Shown in pieces: positions 1-12,930 of a stretch of 64,000 bases of DNA (position 1 is its first letter; every line of letters starts with the position of its first letter). The DNA lies in NCBI RefSeq assembly GCF_003254395.2, contig NC_037649.1:8953931-9017930 (forward strand). The letters run 5' to 3'. Source of the stretch: Apis mellifera (taxonomy: Eukaryota; Arthropoda; Insecta; Hymenoptera; Apidae). The notes beneath the pieces are model-generated. The model saw only the letters and a program-made list of their open reading frames with translations. It was not told where the DNA came from and made no database searches. Position numbers and translations under genes: made by a program.

Positions 1-1800
1 AATAATATTTACAAAACAAAATAGATGCGTATTTTAATTTTAAAATTCTAATTAAAAATTATAAGGAAAAATTAACGATAAATCTTAACTTTTAAATATA
101 TAATAAAATATATAATATTTCATTTAGCATGTGTTTTGACGAACGAATATCAAGAAGCAAACGAAGCACCTGTGTCATAACCTGTGTCGTTATTCATAAA
201 TATTATTTTCTTTTTATTTGATCTTATTTAAAGTTATTATTATTTATATATATTATTATATTTATCGTTATTTTTCGTAATCTTGTTCTATTTTATCCCG
301 GTTTTATTCTTGAAAACATGATTGAAATCTAATCAAATATCAAGGAGAAAAAAATTTCATCCATTCTCGAAACAAACACGATCTTTGTCAAATATCATTC
401 CGAAGGATCACACGAAACGAGAAAGAAGAAACGTAGGATAACCAGAAGCAGGGGTGGTGAGTATCAATCTAATAGTAATGAGCAGTGATGCCGAGCGGAA
501 GACTTTGAAATATACATTATGCGGGGATTATGTTTATGCATGCGGGAAAGGCGGCGAGAGCATTTTTCTTTTGATATGCCTTCCGCGGCTCCCGCGAGGA
601 GCATCTTCGCGCGGTGGCTATGAGATTTGAATAAAAGTATCTGGCCAAGTCACTCTGCCGGGGAGCAATTCGCCAGCTGCTTTTTACAACTGCGTGCTCT
701 CATTAAATATGTATAGATTCGCGCCCCGAGCATGTTCCCCCGGATTCGGCCGCCCCCTTCGATCCTCCGTCGCCCCTTATACCCTGGTCCGATAATAGAA
801 CCGCGCGAACGATTACGAAAAACATATGTTTTAAAGATTGCACGCCGCGGGACAGATATATCGTAGCCGCTATCATTTTTTTTCAAAAGGAAATCTGATC
901 CGCGATTCCGCGAGTAGGAGGCATGCTAAATTATTGGAAAAATAGGAAGGGGAAAACGGATGATACGGATGATAGATTGAATAATTTTGAGATTTAGTCG
1001 AATAAGCGAGCAATAATTTTAATAAGTTATTTAAAAATAAAATTTACGACAAATTATTTTCCTTATCCTATCTTTCTTTGTTATTGAAATTTAATTTGCA
1101 ATCATTTTTTTTTTTTATTATTTTATTAGTCCTCAATTTCGTGGCGAAAAATAATAATAAAAGGGTTAACGTTAAAAGTATACGAAACTTGCCACAGGCA
1201 ATTTCACAGACAATAATGAAAATTACAATAAAGTGCAATATATGAGTAGAATTGGTACCTTAAAAGAAGAGCTCCCTTTGTCCCAAGAGCGATTTATTCA
1301 TAAACTGTAACAATCACGATAATGCGTACCTTGTATTCAGAAATGACTTGCCCAATAAAACCAGATGGAAGAAGACAAAAAGGTGAGCACAACAACGCGT
1401 AGCACACAATGAAACTCGCCGATTCCTCTGTCCGCGTATAATTTCCTCGATATTCGGTCGAATTGCAAATAATTACGAAGAATATACCGTACGATTTAAC
1501 TTTTTAACACGGCCCTCAATCTTACATTTCCAGATCGATTAACTTGGGCCCGCTACCAGTTAGTCAGTCAATCATTAGGTAATGAGGCCGTGTTTGGAAG
1601 CAAGCGTAACTGGACGCCGATTGTCCGTATAAATGTATTGCCGTCCGCATAGAATAGGGCTGCCCGATCTTATCGTCACGGTTTCATGTAATGCTAATGG
1701 ACGCGTGGTAGCCCAATATGTACTTTAAACGAAAAGGTTAATATGATAGCGAGATAATGCGCGGACATTAAGGAGCCGGACGAGGAACGGCGGACAAATT
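1..1800. other. noncoding stretch with a CpG-rich block
   Basis: A+T-rich apart from about 480-900, which is richer in C+G and could be a conserved noncoding element, and about 1530-1800. No supported coding sequence was seen on either strand. It is presumed intronic for the 14.5-kb gene. Confidence 0.4.
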
Positions 1801-4720
1801 ATGAAGAGAACCGTCTCGAAGAAACGAGATCTCGTTTGCTCGAACCCTTCAAGGTAAGAAAAGAAAATGGATCGCGAAGCAAATTGTCATTCGTTGTACT
1901 TTGAACGGAATCGTTTATTTCCTTCTTAAGAGAAACTTGTTCTCGGATATTTAACTTCTTCTTACAATTTTTCATTTTCGTAATTATCGAGGAGATGAGA
2001 ATCGATTATGTGGGTAATCAATTTATTACCAACTTGTGTAGTGATTATGATAATTATATAGTGAATATAATTCGGCATTTTATAAAATTAAAAGTTGAAA
2101 AATAATGAAATTAATTGATATATATATATATAAGTTTTTTTCTCTCTCTCTCTTTTATAAAACTCTTTGCTTGGTTCTCGAATGAAAAATTTCGATCTAA
2201 ATCTCGCAATTTAGCAAGCAAAACGGCCGTACATTCTTTATTAAGATGCAACGTCCCCGGCGGTTTCATTTCTCCTAGGAACAAATGGGCCGCAAGTTAT
2301 CACCCCGAGTGAGAGAGAACGCGACCCTTCCATTTAAAAAATGTAAATTTGTTAATGCAACAGTGGTGGGAGAAGCGTGAAAATTTGCCCGACAACCCTG
2401 CCATTTCTTCAGCTTGGTTCGTAGCCACCCTATTACCTGGGACTATTATCCAATACAAAAAATCAAATAAAGTATGCTAAGTTACGCTTCGAAGACTTTG
2501 GGGAGTCGGCCGAGAACTGTCGAGGGGTTGTAGAAACATTTTTTTCTTTACGCCCTTCCCCGACCCTAGAAACGTTCGCCCGGCTACGTTCTGCCAACAC
2601 CCATCGGCCACTTACACGCTTTCTTCGTCGCTTCCTATTAACTTTCAACAGGGTGTAAGAATTAAACGAGTCTTAAAGCCCGCCTCTCGCGATTTATAGG
2701 CAGACGAACGTGAAAATTGCCTCGACGAAAATCTCGCCAAATGTTCCTTCATATCCGTTCGACTACGATCGATTATTTTTAATCGCGATAAAATAATCGA
2801 TTGTGCACCATCACGTGTGATACTTGCACTATTACTCTATCGATTTTACAAATATCTTTGTTTCTTTTTCAGTGGAATTGGAAAAGCGATTAAAAATATT
2901 GACGAGTTTTTCAACTTCGCCGAGGATGATGAAGCGAAGCTGCAGAATGGAATATTTATCGAAACAAAATATTTAAGGTAAGATTGATAATTCTATTTTG
3001 TTTAATAGATAAATATAAAGGCGAATGAGTGGTGTGCAGACGGAAAAAGCAAACTAGCAACGATTCCATCCGCGAAAATCACCGTCATTCTTACGAGTAC
3101 AAAACGTATCTCGTATCTCGTGATCCTCATATCACATAAATGGATATAACTTTCTACTAACGACCGGCTACGCAATATCGGGCTACGATTTTCTACGATC
3201 GTTGCATAAGCTGTAATAAGGTTGACGTAATGGGAGCAGAAAAAAAGTATTGATCCAAACTCCGCGGAGCACACCGCGAAAGTTTGATAAAAAACTCACA
3301 TTTCACGCTTCGATAAGTTTCATTATAGTCGATACATATTATTCGATGTTCTTCCACGTGATAAAAAGAAGAGAAAAGTGGCAGGAGTTCTACGCTCGGA
3401 TGACGTTTTCAAATAACCTTATATCGCGACGTATTTGCTTGCGTTTGAGTGATAAAAATCTAACGTGGATGAAAATCGATATAATATTAAATGATACATC
3501 GAAACGAGAGGAAACGTACTCTTAAAGAAAATCATCGGTGTTTGAATCCCTTCGCGGAGAATTTTTGCGAATCGCTCGATATAAGAACGAAAGTAGGTGA
3601 ATTTCGAAATAAAGATGCGATCTCGCTCGAGCGACTTGTGTCAAATGTTCTCGACGACATTTAACACGGATTATAAAAACAAGGACTCGACGAACCAAGA
3701 GCAGGGACAGTTGCTTCACCGTGCCATTAAAATACGCACTTGTTTCCTTCTCCAACATGCGCGCGGCCACTTTTACTTGCTTTCCAGCAAATAACGACAA
3801 ATATGGTACTTTGTGGTGGCTCAAACTTAATATCTGATCGTTTGTGAAATACGCGGCGCATTATTGCATTCCACGTTGTCGGACCTTGACTTCGTCCAAG
3901 GTATATAGTTCTCGATTTATGAGAAATATCTCCACGATTGCGATCACCATCGCTGAATGCTATTGGAATTTTACCGAGAATTTAGTCGTCGTTTAAAAAA
4001 AAAAAAAAAAAAGGAAAAAGGGCTGTTCAGTTACAGATACGCTTTCTTGTCTGCGTTACATATAACCAGCCGTGGAATACCGGTAGCCTCGAACAATCCA
4101 GTTTCTTGGAAGTTCTTTTCACGAACGTTTTAGAAAACAACAAGATTGCCTCGAATCGAAATGTAAATTCTTCGAAGTCTGGGAAAAAAGATTTTTAACG
4201 CGCGATATTGGGTATAATTGATAAAATTTCTTATTATTATTTGTTTGGATTGTTCAAGACGTTTTTACTTTCGATACGATTAACTGAACGATGAACTTTA
4301 AACCACGAATGGCCTTGAGAGTGGATCGAAATAAAACGTAGAAAAGTAGCGCGTGCGAGTCGTAGACCTCTCTTTTTCTCAATGGGCGTTTTTCAAACTA
4401 ATTAAAGCGGATATTAAATCACTTCTACGGTGCACACCCTTCGGTTTCACTGACGTACGACCTATTAATTAACGTTACCGATGCTGCAGAATATTACTTG
4501 TCTCAAGATTCTACACATATTTCTCTTCTATCGGATAATTCAAAAATTTTGAAGAAAAAGAGAAACCCTCTCAAGTGAACACAAATTCTTCCAAATTTTC
4601 ACCTAAAAATCTCCACTTATAAATTTTCTCTAACAAAACGCTCAAATGATCTCGCATTTATATACCGTTTTTATTTTCAGGTTACCTCCAAATTTCTCCA
4701 ATTTCCCATTTCTTATTTAA
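1801..4720 (+). CDS. candidate spliced small gene, 65 residues, three exons
   Basis: Three short stretches join in phase: 1801-1853, 2873-2977 and 4681-4720. ATG at 1801 has A at -3 and an in-frame TAG about 50 bases upstream. The splice sites are close to consensus: TTCAAG|GTAAGA at 1853, TTTCTTTTTCAG before 2873, TTTAAG|GTAAGA after 2977 and TTTTATTTTCAG before 4681. The product starts MKRTVSKKRDLVCSNPS, has a middle GIGKAIKNIDEFFNFAEDDE and ends LPPNFSNFPFLI with TAA at 4718-4720. No signal peptide or known domain is visible. It lies antisense inside the proposed trh intron. Caution: the middle exon is almost fully open in a second frame too, and T-rich acceptors are common in A+T-rich DNA, so a noncoding spliced RNA or a chance match are real alternatives. 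Confidence 0.3.
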
Positions 4721-4734
4721 ATTGCTGAAGAAAC

Positions 4735-5330
4735 GAGATGGAGTATTTCGAGTAGTGGCGCGGCGTCGAAGTTGGGGGAAAAAGGAAGCGGACAGGGGCG
4801 GTTAGCCGGTCCGACAAAGGACGAGGATCCCTGAGGAGGCACGGCACGAGTGGGTCAGTGACGTCGGGCACGGGACAGCTTGCATATCGAGGGATCGAGG
4901 AGGGGAGGAGGGAGACAGCGGGCCCTCCTCGAATGATCTCGACTCGAGGGAGAGAGAGCGAGTGGATGGAGGCGTTGGCGCGAGCGAGAGACGCGGCTGG
5001 GCCGCGGGCGAGTTGTATAATATGAACGCGGCGGGCCGCGGCGCAGTTTCGGCAGGCTATAATCAATTCTGATTGCAGTCCAGCATCGCAGCGCGATCCA
5101 CCGGCCCGATAGCTGAGAAAAAAGTTCGCGCTTCCAACTACCGGGCTGCCCGACGTTACCAACTCCACTCCGAGAGGAACGAACCGGCGGGGTGTATCGG
5201 CGGTTGGGGTGGAGAGAGTGGAAAAGGGAAATTGGTTGGAGAGATGGGAAGCGGAGGGTGTGCGAAAGAAAAAGAAGAGGAGAAAGGTGGATATTGGAGG
5301 AGGAGATTGGGAAAGGGTAAAAAGGGATAG
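4735..5330. promoter_or_regulatory. CpG-rich block
   Basis: A sharp rise in C+G and CpG compared with the flanks, with open frames on both strands that look like by-products of composition (Arg/Ser/Pro-rich). It is a candidate promoter or enhancer in the proposed trh intron. Confidence 0.4.
5016..5075 (+). promoter_or_regulatory. TATA + initiator core promoter in a CpG-rich island
   Basis: TATAATA at 5016-5022 is followed by GCAGTTT with the initiator A at 5045, 29 bases from the first T of the TATA box, the normal spacing. A weak downstream element match (GATTG at 5071-5075, four of five positions) is present. It lies in a G+C-rich block (4735-5330) that also carries GA-repeat motifs (about 4949-4960). 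No ATG-initiated coding exon was identified downstream on the plus strand. Confidence 0.4.
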
Positions 5331-5789
5331 GGGATGAGGTGTGAAGAAGTTGGTAAAATGGGAAGAAGGGTGTGTAGAATAGAGATGAAATCAAAAATTT
5401 GGAGAATAGAAAGGAAAGGGTAGGTTTAACTTCAATTTTTTACTTACTGTTAATTATTTACTTGAACGAGCGTAGATTATTTACTGTAATATTATATAAG
5501 AAATATATGTCATGAATTTTAGATGTCCGCCTCTCAGGCTTAAATATCGGTACATATCATTCGACTCCTGGCGAAACGTCGCTTCGGGATATAATTTCTG
5601 AACGGACATCTTTCATACTCGGAAGCCCCGCATTAAAACATATCGTAAGTAATTTGCATTTAATAGTTCTCGGCCCGGAGAATTGAAATTAAAATTACAC
5701 TTCGATCTAAACCGTGAATATCGTAATCGCGAAAGATTAAATTATGCCATTAACCCAATTTAATCCGTAACACGTATATAACAGAAATT

Positions 5790-6430
5790 GTGTTACAGGC
5801 AAAATGTGCACGAATGCTCGAAAAGCGTAGATTCTGGAAAGAGAGATGGAAGACGGGAAGAGAGACGAAGCATCGACTCGGTAAAAACGCAACCGAGTTA
5901 TTTTATTTATCGGTTGGTCGGCAGCCAGCCTGGCTACGCCTTCGAAGTCTCGCGAGCTATCGTTCGACACACGCGGGAAGGAAAGAGGAGGAGGCGAGGA
6001 GAGGGTCCGAGGTCCAGGCGAGGCCGGGTCCGAGTCCGTTCGGTTCTCCTCCGCCGTGCAATGGTTCGGGGAACGGCGGAAGAATGCATCCATCGGTTGT
6101 GCATCGGTGCAACAGCAACAACGGCACAAGAGACGCGCGCTTCTTACGAGACAACCCCTTTTTTCCTCGTCCCTTCTTCCTTTCTCTCGCGCACCAGACC
6201 ACGCTCGTCCGTCCGCTCTTTTTCCACGGTACGATTCTTTTTCTCTTTCTCTGGACGGTGTGTCGCGCGAGCGTCCGGCCCCATTAGCAGTTGGACGAGC
6301 CATCATTCAATAACGCTCTCAATGCCTGTGCGACCGTGTCTCTCCCGCGCGCACACCGTCCATGTGTGTCGTCGTGCGACTGATAATCGTGCACCAGTTT
6401 CTTTCAACTGGCTGCGACAGTATGCAGCGA
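5790..6430. other. CpG-rich block without a supported gene
   Basis: Several open frames up to 218 codons overlap on both strands here. All are Arg/Ser-rich with no recognisable domain, and no clear splice sites support any of them. It is best read as a regulatory or G+C-rich noncoding island. Confidence 0.4.
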
Positions 6431-9400
6431 CGATTGAAAATTAGAAATCGTTGATGCGTTTGATAGCATACGTGGAAAAATTTTTCAATTGAAAAATGTA
6501 TCTTTAATCCTTTGCAGGGATAATAAGAAATGAGGAACTTGGAGAATAATTATTCTTTTCTTATCTTTCGTTATTCTTATACTATCTTATTATTATATTT
6601 TTTATAATAATATCGATTCGATTTTTAATTTCGATTAATGTAATGTGTTATTTTAAAAATTTTAGATACCATGAAAAGGACGATTAAAAAGTAACATAGT
6701 AGAGACTTTGAGGATCATCGTAAAACGTATCATCGCTTCGTGAGACGAACATTAATTAGCGGCACCTTACCGTTAAGTTTCTTATACGTATCAAGAAAGA
6801 ACTTCAAGCTCGATGATGCATCGCAAAGATATTAAACCAAACCATCTCTGGTTTGTCCGTCAATCTCCAGACAAACTGTCAGAAGACCCGTATATACACA
6901 CCGAAGATCTGCAATTTAAGTCGGCCAAACTCGACTGACAATACTAAGGCGCGATTGACGTTGGAATTATATATACGTCCGATTACAATTTACATTTCCT
7001 ATCTTAATTTGCATTTAATAATTAAACACGTTCATGAGATATTCTTCGAGTATAATCGATTAGATGATAAAATTAAAATAGTTTTAATTTAGTTAGTTCG
7101 GCATAGCGATTAATCATTATTTCCGCTGTTTGTTATTTTTAATTTTTCTTTAATAATTCCTACATTTTATATTGAAAAGATATTTATAATTATTCTATGA
7201 TATAGTATAGGTGTTTCTTTTTAAATTGATAACTTTATTAATTTAATAAATAATCGTTGTTCGCACAAGATGCAAAGAACGAACAGAGCGATTAATTTTC
7301 ATTCGAACAAAGCGACGATGGTTTTGCGGTCATTCCCTCTTATTGCGGATTCAATATCACGCGTGCACACGCGTGATTTATAATACTGATTAAATCCTTC
7401 GTATTTATCATTTTGCCACTGTCGGCACGTGTGTAACCGGTTCTCGCTCGCGTAGCTTTTCGACAAATTTCGTGAAAACGGCTAACGAACGATTTCGCGG
7501 AATCACGATACGACAATTAAGCGTTTTATTAAATAAAATTTATATCCGGTAATACCGGTAAGAAAATTTTATAATTTTTGTTAAAAATATATAAAAGATC
7601 TTTAAAATTACGTTATTTATTTAACACATTTATGTTAATATTAAACACTCAACATTTTCCAAGAATGCTTATCTCGATTGATATCTTTTCAATTACTCGT
7701 TAAAACAATTACGATAATATAGAATGAGACACGAATTGTTATTTTTCTCGTTGCTTAATCGAATTTATTTAAAATGTACAGCTTACGTTACCAGCCGCGG
7801 CACATTTCGACATCCGGCCACGCTTCTGAGTAACATCATTATCGATAAGATCAAAGAAACCCGGTCTACTGGAGTTTTCAGTGGAAAGTAACCTGTCAAG
7901 TCGGTCAGTAGCGCTACATGTTTCTACGACAATGAAGTGTCGGACGAGTGTAACTTTAGATGTACTCTTAAATCCTCGAGAACGTTAGAAAAGAGGCAAG
8001 TAAGAGGTTTGATATCAATAATTTTCCATCAAACGCGCGTGTAAGTTTTCTTTGAATTGTAATAATTTTAAAATAAATGGAAGAAGTATATTCTACGATA
8101 GATCATTGCGCGTATTCTCTTAAATTTTGTAAGGAGGAATTTTTTACACCGTGCTAGATTATTAAAGATTACAGCACGTCTCTCTAAAGGGCTCTCTACA
8201 TTAGGATATTACAATTAACTTTAACGAACTTCATCATATCTTGACCCACTTACATCTTACCACCAGCACAACTAGAACGATGATTAACGATCTCGAATGG
8301 ACTATAATAATACTCCTTCTGATACTTAATCGCACTATTTCTCACTCGCAACATGTTAAATAATCTGAAGTCTAAACGAGGTGTCTATCTAAAGCGTTGT
8401 CTGTCTAACGTAGTTACCGATTCTACTGATTGCGTTCACTTTCAATTAACGTGCGTATATAACTTATATGATAATTCATTTATTCGAACGCTCGAAAGAA
8501 AAGGAAAAAATTCAGGTATTTAAGTTTTCAAATATTTAAAACTTAAATATTTAAATGTGGGAATATTCGAAGATTTAAACACGCAAACATTCGAAGATTT
8601 CAAATATTCAAACATTCCAAGAGCTTTCTAAATTTTTAGACATTTTTAAAAAAAAATTTGAAATGCTCCAACAATCCGTATCGAAATTTTCCAAATTTTT
8701 TCAAATTCCTCGTCCCGACGACCAATCGAGTCGAAACGATAAATCATTGGATAACGGGATTTTTATTCCAATTCAAATTTTCAGATATATACTTGGGACG
8801 ATTGGAATCGTTTGGCTCCAACCAGTGCTCCAAACAGTGATACCGTACGCGTGCGTACACGAGACACGATAAATCCAATTAGGACGAGCACGAGCAGCAA
8901 CGATTATCGGAACTGTTTAATCTAATGCAAATACCGGACGATTGCATCTGTCAATAAAGGTTCGAGGCCGTCTTGAGTAGCGGCAGCTTCGAGTATACTG
9001 ACAGAAGTACTCGAGCGACGACACGGCAACAAGTGGTGCTCGACGCACCGCTAGGTCAACACATCTCGTCCACCTCTCGTACTCTCGTTCTCGTACGTCT
9101 CGTACGAGGCTTCTTTTCACCGGGCAACTTCTGTGACATTATACTTGGAGCACCACTTCAATCTATCCGTCAAACATAGGGCCGAGGAGTACACAACGGA
9201 AAAGGCAAATGTTGTCCGAGTTCTGTGAAGACGCTTTACCTCGAATCAGGTGAAATAGACGTGTTTTAGGCATTGTTCCACCGTGAATTTAGCAATATAG
9301 AGTTGATTGATTTGTACAATCATGTTAAATCGTGACTGAATTTCTCAGGGTTTTTTCCATTTGATGAAGTTTTGTTTTTTATCATATTTTTGATAAATTG

Positions 9401-12400
9401 GTATTTGATAAATATTTTGTAATCTTTTTTTTTTTTAGCGATCCGTATCACGTTTCGAGAGATTAAACAACACGATTGTTGGATCGATGAAAAAAAAGGA
9501 GAAGCATGGTGGTCAGTAGAGAACGGAGAGGAGAAAGGAGCCACGCTCGTTATTTCGAGCGCCTGGGCTGCTGGATAATTGATAGCGGAATGCTAATAAC
9601 TTGGACGAGCCATGGATTATAATAAGTTTCTTGCGTATACCGCTTCTTGCCTTCGTTCGCTGTTGTTATAAACGTGTCACAGACGATCAGTTTTGTCAAC
9701 TTATCACGCCGATCTTAATTAATTGGTTCAGCAAATCTAGGTGAATGAAAATAAATGAAAGGATAGTTTTTCGTGACATAGTTGATATGCAATAAGGTTC
9801 AAAACTTGAATTATACGATTTAAAGTTTATTTAATTTAGAAAACAACTATTGTAATACTTGTCACTGACTCGTTTTAGAATAAAGTTGTTTTGGAAAGAA
9901 TTCTGTAGATTAAATTTAGAATTGCAAATTTAGAATTTAGATTTTTTTTCGAAACTGCTTGAAAAGAAAGTTTAAAGTTTATGAAACATTTTAAAGATAA
10001 TTCTAGGGGACGGTTATTTTCAAAGTTATTCAATTTATATTGATAGGTATATAGCGCCTATTACGTTCATATTATAGAGATTCGATGGAGAGATAAGACA
10101 AAGGAGAATTAGACACAAATAAATAGTTTTCTTATAATTAAACGATGTTGTACATATTTTTTTGTCTGGAACTAAACATTAGAATTAAACGTTAGTAGAA
10201 TTTTAATTTTCTTGTTATTAAAAGATTGAAGATTTTTTTTTTATTGTATCAATGAATAGAAAACATTGAAATTTAAATTCATAACTTTATAAACAAAAAA
10301 AAAACAATTATAATCATTTTCTCCGCTTATATTTAGTCATGCGCATCATATTATTCAATCGTTTTGATATTCGAAATTATATAAACATTTCCTCCCATTA
10401 AATAAAAGAATAAACAGAGAAGAAGAAGAAAAACGACGAGAAAAACGGAAATGAAAACATGAGAAGACAAATGATGTACAGGAACGATTAATCGAGAATT
10501 TCTATTGAAAACGAACGAAGCCCATTTACCGTACACGTATCCCATTCTACCGTCGAATAGATTTACGGCGCAACGTGTGAAAATTTGTAAAAAATCTTAA
10601 TACAATTTGCTAGAAGATTAAGCCACGGCGAGTGTATAATTACACGAACGGTTCGTATACTTCCTTTTCAAATCCTGTCCGGGATTACGTATCGCCGTAT
10701 ACTGCATTATGGAGTGTGAATAATTATAGTACACGAGTGGAACCGATGAACGAGTGTGCGCTCACTGCCACGCCATTGCGACGATTAACAAAGAACAACC
10801 GTGGTCGCTTTTCGAAACGCTTCCTCGAAAAGCGAAGGGGCAGAAACCAGGAGGAGAAGCAGACGAACGAGAAGAAGGACAAAAGAAGAAAAAAGATCGT
10901 ATCGAGGCGGTTATCTCGATTAGATCTCTGCATCGGATCCATCGATCGTCTTGTCAATTATACGGAATCGTATATCGAACCGCGTAAATTACGGAACACG
11001 CGTCCCATGTGAAATAATATTGTAGGTTGCGCGACGCAGAGTCGCCGTCATGTATGCGCGCGCATATGCGCAAACGCATCGAAAAATGTAATTGCCGCCA
11101 CGAAACAAGAATCGGTAATTCTCGATATCGTTCGCGTGTGTTTCGTTCAACAATTTAGAAAATTGTTCGATTCGATTCTGGCATTCGTATATAAGTGTTT
11201 ATTAAAATTGGGAAAATTGAAACTTTGGTTGAATCGTAGAATATTTCGCATCGGAATTCTTTTCTTTACGATGTGTTGAGATTGTGTTGTGAATAATTGT
11301 CGAACTTGTATGATCATTTTGGATATTGATTATACAATTCGAAGAATTCGAAGAATTCGAGAAGTTTAAGGTAAGATTTTTATTCAAATTTCATATTCGA
11401 ATATCTACTTTTCTCTCTGATTAAATTTATTAGATTATTTGAATTTAATTATTAGTTAATTATACTTCTTGACGATACGACATCATTCTAACCTCAAAAT
11501 GCATTCGTCAAGCAATTAATTTACTACGATATAAAGTGATTTCGTCTACGTTTGAATATCTCTTTTTCGTTACACATAAATATTGTAATTGCAAAAATAA
11601 TCGTTATATCAATCATTCTATTAAAAATGCGAATATTTAGTTGGAAACGATGAAAGAATTATATATTCACAATCATTGATTACAATAGAAATCTTTTTAC
11701 TTCTCGTATAATGCTTTTAATCTTTTTTCTAGCTTCTTTTCCTTATTTTATCATTAAATTATTAAAATCGTAACACAAAACATTTTTATACATTACCAGA
11801 GACGCTTTTATCCCTCCAGAGTACCATAACCAAAGCGTGGAAAGATTAAACATAGCAAACTAGCATGAAAAGACACAATCAGAAAATACACGGAGCAATC
11901 TTCCTTCGCTCCATTTCCACTCACGTCCGCGCTTCGAATCCAAAGTTGTCATAACTAATTGAATCCTCACACGTATAGTACGTATACGCGACGCGAGTCA
12001 CGATAAACATTCGAGTCGATAGAATCGCTTAGCACGAGATAAACTTGTCCGTGGCTGAAGTTTATTAACGCGCGGCACAACCCGGTTATACATACACACC
12101 GTGGAAAGAAATCGTCTTTATAAATATTATACGAGAGAGAGACACGAATGTATAGCGAACTGGTTTCGCCGCGAGCGTTGTGTTATCAGCGCGAACCAGT
12201 TATGACATTTATAGCCGCCGATCCCAAAAATTTCAAAACTTCACGCACGTTTCACGAATGACCATAGACTATTTCTACTTCCTTGAATGATCCACGTGTC
12301 GCTACGTTATGCGTAAATTACGAGCTCGAGATTCTTTTTTTTTTTTTTTTAAGGAAAGATATCTTTAGTATTTATCATATTTTTTAATATTTCATATATT

Positions 12401-12930
12401 GTGAAATTTATCTAGCGAAACGGAATTCAATTTAAAACTAATTTGAAATTAAAGGTTTCTTTAGCTCGAACGATTCTTTCATATTTATTAATTATAAATG
12501 GAAATGAAACTGTAACACAATGAAACGAATTCTCTTCATTTCAATTCTCCTAAAATAAAATCTCTTGATTTCGTTATCACATCATTTTATCTCAATATAA
12601 TTTTATCGAAATATCTACGCGTTATTTCGAATTCAATATAAAATACCATATTTCTAAAAAAATCTCCGAATAACAAGACAAACTCAGAGACAATTCGAGC
12701 TATTTCCATCACATCCAATTTCTATCTCCAATCACTCCGACAAATTACCCCGTATCAACGACCATTTCCATCTCACGGTAATCGCAAAACCTCGTCCTAG
12801 AAGCGTGCCATTAGTTTAATCGTTCCCTAACCAGCGTGAAAACTCGAGCCAGGCGAAAACAAATGAGCGAAAAGGGGGAAAAAGGGAGGGAAAAGGAATA
12901 AAAAAAAAAGGGCCCGATGAAATCTCGGCG
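6431..12930. other. A+T-rich presumed intron, no supported gene
   Basis: Only short or composition-driven open frames were seen. Small structures noted: a double hairpin at 6838-6876; a degenerate repeat of ATTCGAAGATTT-like words at about 8516-8640; an 11-bp perfect inverted repeat at 9031-9041 and 9148-9158 within a CpG-rich block (8960-9180). No bHLH or PAS exon of trh was found by eye. Confidence 0.4.

Noticed and set aside
5737..6444. Overlapping long open frames on both strands (up to 218 codons)
   Set aside because: All are Arg/Ser-rich, mutually overlapping, and explained by high C+G; no domain or splice evidence.
10632..11012. 126-codon plus-strand frame
   Set aside because: Starts at GTG, low-complexity Lys/Arg middle, no domain or splice support.
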